From: JAIVJG01 sp964236735 | Lineage (GTDB): Bacteria; Acidobacteriota; Blastocatellia; Pyrinomonadales; Pyrinomonadaceae | DNA length: 64,000 nt | Reading direction: 5' to 3' | NCBI GenBank assembly: GCA_964236735.1 | Contig: CAXSFM010000004.1 | Location: forward strand, 292,444 to 356,443 | In this document: positions 63,781 through 64,000 of the stretch, piece by piece | How the letters are laid out: the number at the start of each line of letters is the position of its first letter | Position numbering within the stretch: the stretch's first letter is position 1 | The notes under the pieces: generated by a model | Told to the model about the DNA's origin: nothing | Seen by the model: only the letters and a program-made list of their open reading frames with translations | Database searches by the model: none | Program-made: the position numbers and the translations under genes

Positions 63781-63856
63781 GGCCAGGAAAGCGCCGAGCT
63801 GTTTAGCAGTTTATTTTACGTGGCCGCAAGTCGCTTTAACTCTCCACGCATTGACA
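63781..63856 (-). promoter_or_regulatory. Structured 5' leader, candidate SAM-II-like riboswitch
   Basis: The leader RNA starts near 63856. CGUGG (63848-63844) pairs with CCACG (63823-63819). In the loop lies AGAGUUAAAG and AAAGCG (63837-63832), which pairs with CGCUUU (63793-63788) to make an H-type pseudoknot. CUGCUAAA (63809-63802) matches the conserved GCUAAA of SAM-II aptamers, and GUUAAA sits where SAM-II has GAUUUAAC. An alternative helix GGCCA/UGGCC (63825-63821 with 63785-63781) would break the first stem. A hairpin ACUUCU/AGAAGU and the terminator follow. Regulatory leader: likely. SAM-II class: tentative. Confidence 0.45.
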
Positions 63857-63862
63857 GACGCG

Positions 63863-63892
63863 CTTATACGCCCGTCGTCGCGCCGCTGTCAA
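63863..63892 (-). promoter_or_regulatory. Promoter of the methionine gene; end of window
   Basis: On the minus strand TTGACA (63892-63887), 18-base spacer, TATAAG (63868-63863). The start near 63856 puts the whole candidate aptamer at the 5' end of the RNA. From 63893 to 64000 I see no gene or RNA feature. Confidence 0.7.
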
Positions 63893-64000
63893 GTGAGTCT
63901 CCAGCGTAGTGTATAGTGGTCGTAAACAAAAGACGTATTATTCAAAGGGACTGTCTAAATCAAAGCAGACAGCGATATAATGCTTGATATGATTACTTGT

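Overview
The window reads as a chromosome segment of a GC-rich, Gram-negative bacterium that respires aerobically or with several electron acceptors, most likely an Acidobacteriota of the Blastocatellia type. This placement is inferred from gene content and style: many CXXCH cytochromes, System II cytochrome c maturation, large secreted beta-propeller/lamin-tail proteins and a long nuo operon. I ran no database search.

Positions 1-24,924 form a multiheme-cytochrome island. After a 5'-truncated MBL-fold hydrolase comes a minus-strand pair: a secreted beta-barrel and a 1,410-residue multiheme/LVIVD-repeat protein. A plus-strand gene encodes a double GlcG/HbpS-type protein. A long plus-strand operon (10,857-17,921) carries resB and ccsA, a TPR protein, a secreted unknown and two multiheme cytochromes. 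A tetraheme c3-like protein and a TPR lipoprotein follow. A three-gene minus-strand operon (24,924-19,382) ends the island. It encodes a double-cNMP-domain/ferredoxin/membrane protein, an FHA-domain protein fused through one membrane helix to seven haem sites, and a membrane-anchored ferredoxin/FAD-NAD(P) oxidoreductase. I regard this trio, with its neighbours, as the best candidate for a little-described system: a redox chain across the inner membrane with built-in cytosolic sensing domains.

Positions 25,000-36,525 are mixed. An ECF sigma factor, a zinc anti-sigma factor and a PDZ pseudo-protease form one operon ending in a strong terminator. Then come a circularly permuted ATP-grasp protein, a PilZ protein and a YbdK-type carboxylate-amine ligase, the molybdate transporter (modBC divergent from modA), a glutamine-amidotransferase-like protein and an unknown protein.

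Positions 36,545-53,709 hold the respiratory complex I operon on the minus strand, in the order nuoA-B-C-D-E-F-G-H-J-K-L-M-N. nuoI is absent. A Uma2-type nuclease, a HicB-like gene with a small unknown gene, and a TlpA-like thioredoxin gene interrupt it. Several intergenic spacers are filled by palindromes built from tandem heptamers (GTGATGA).

Positions 53,961-64,000 hold a conserved unknown gene, thiS and thiG (separated by a 154-bp palindromic element), a 1,775-residue secreted propeller/lamin-tail protein, and a homocysteine S-methyltransferase/methylenetetrahydrofolate reductase fusion. The last has a promoter, a compact structured leader and an intrinsic terminator upstream, the layout of a transcriptional riboswitch. 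The leader partly resembles a SAM-II aptamer.

The island probably supplies periplasmic and possibly outer-membrane electron transfer, with ResB/CcsA attaching the haems. Complex I feeds electrons into the quinone pool. The mod genes supply molybdenum, whose user is not in the window.
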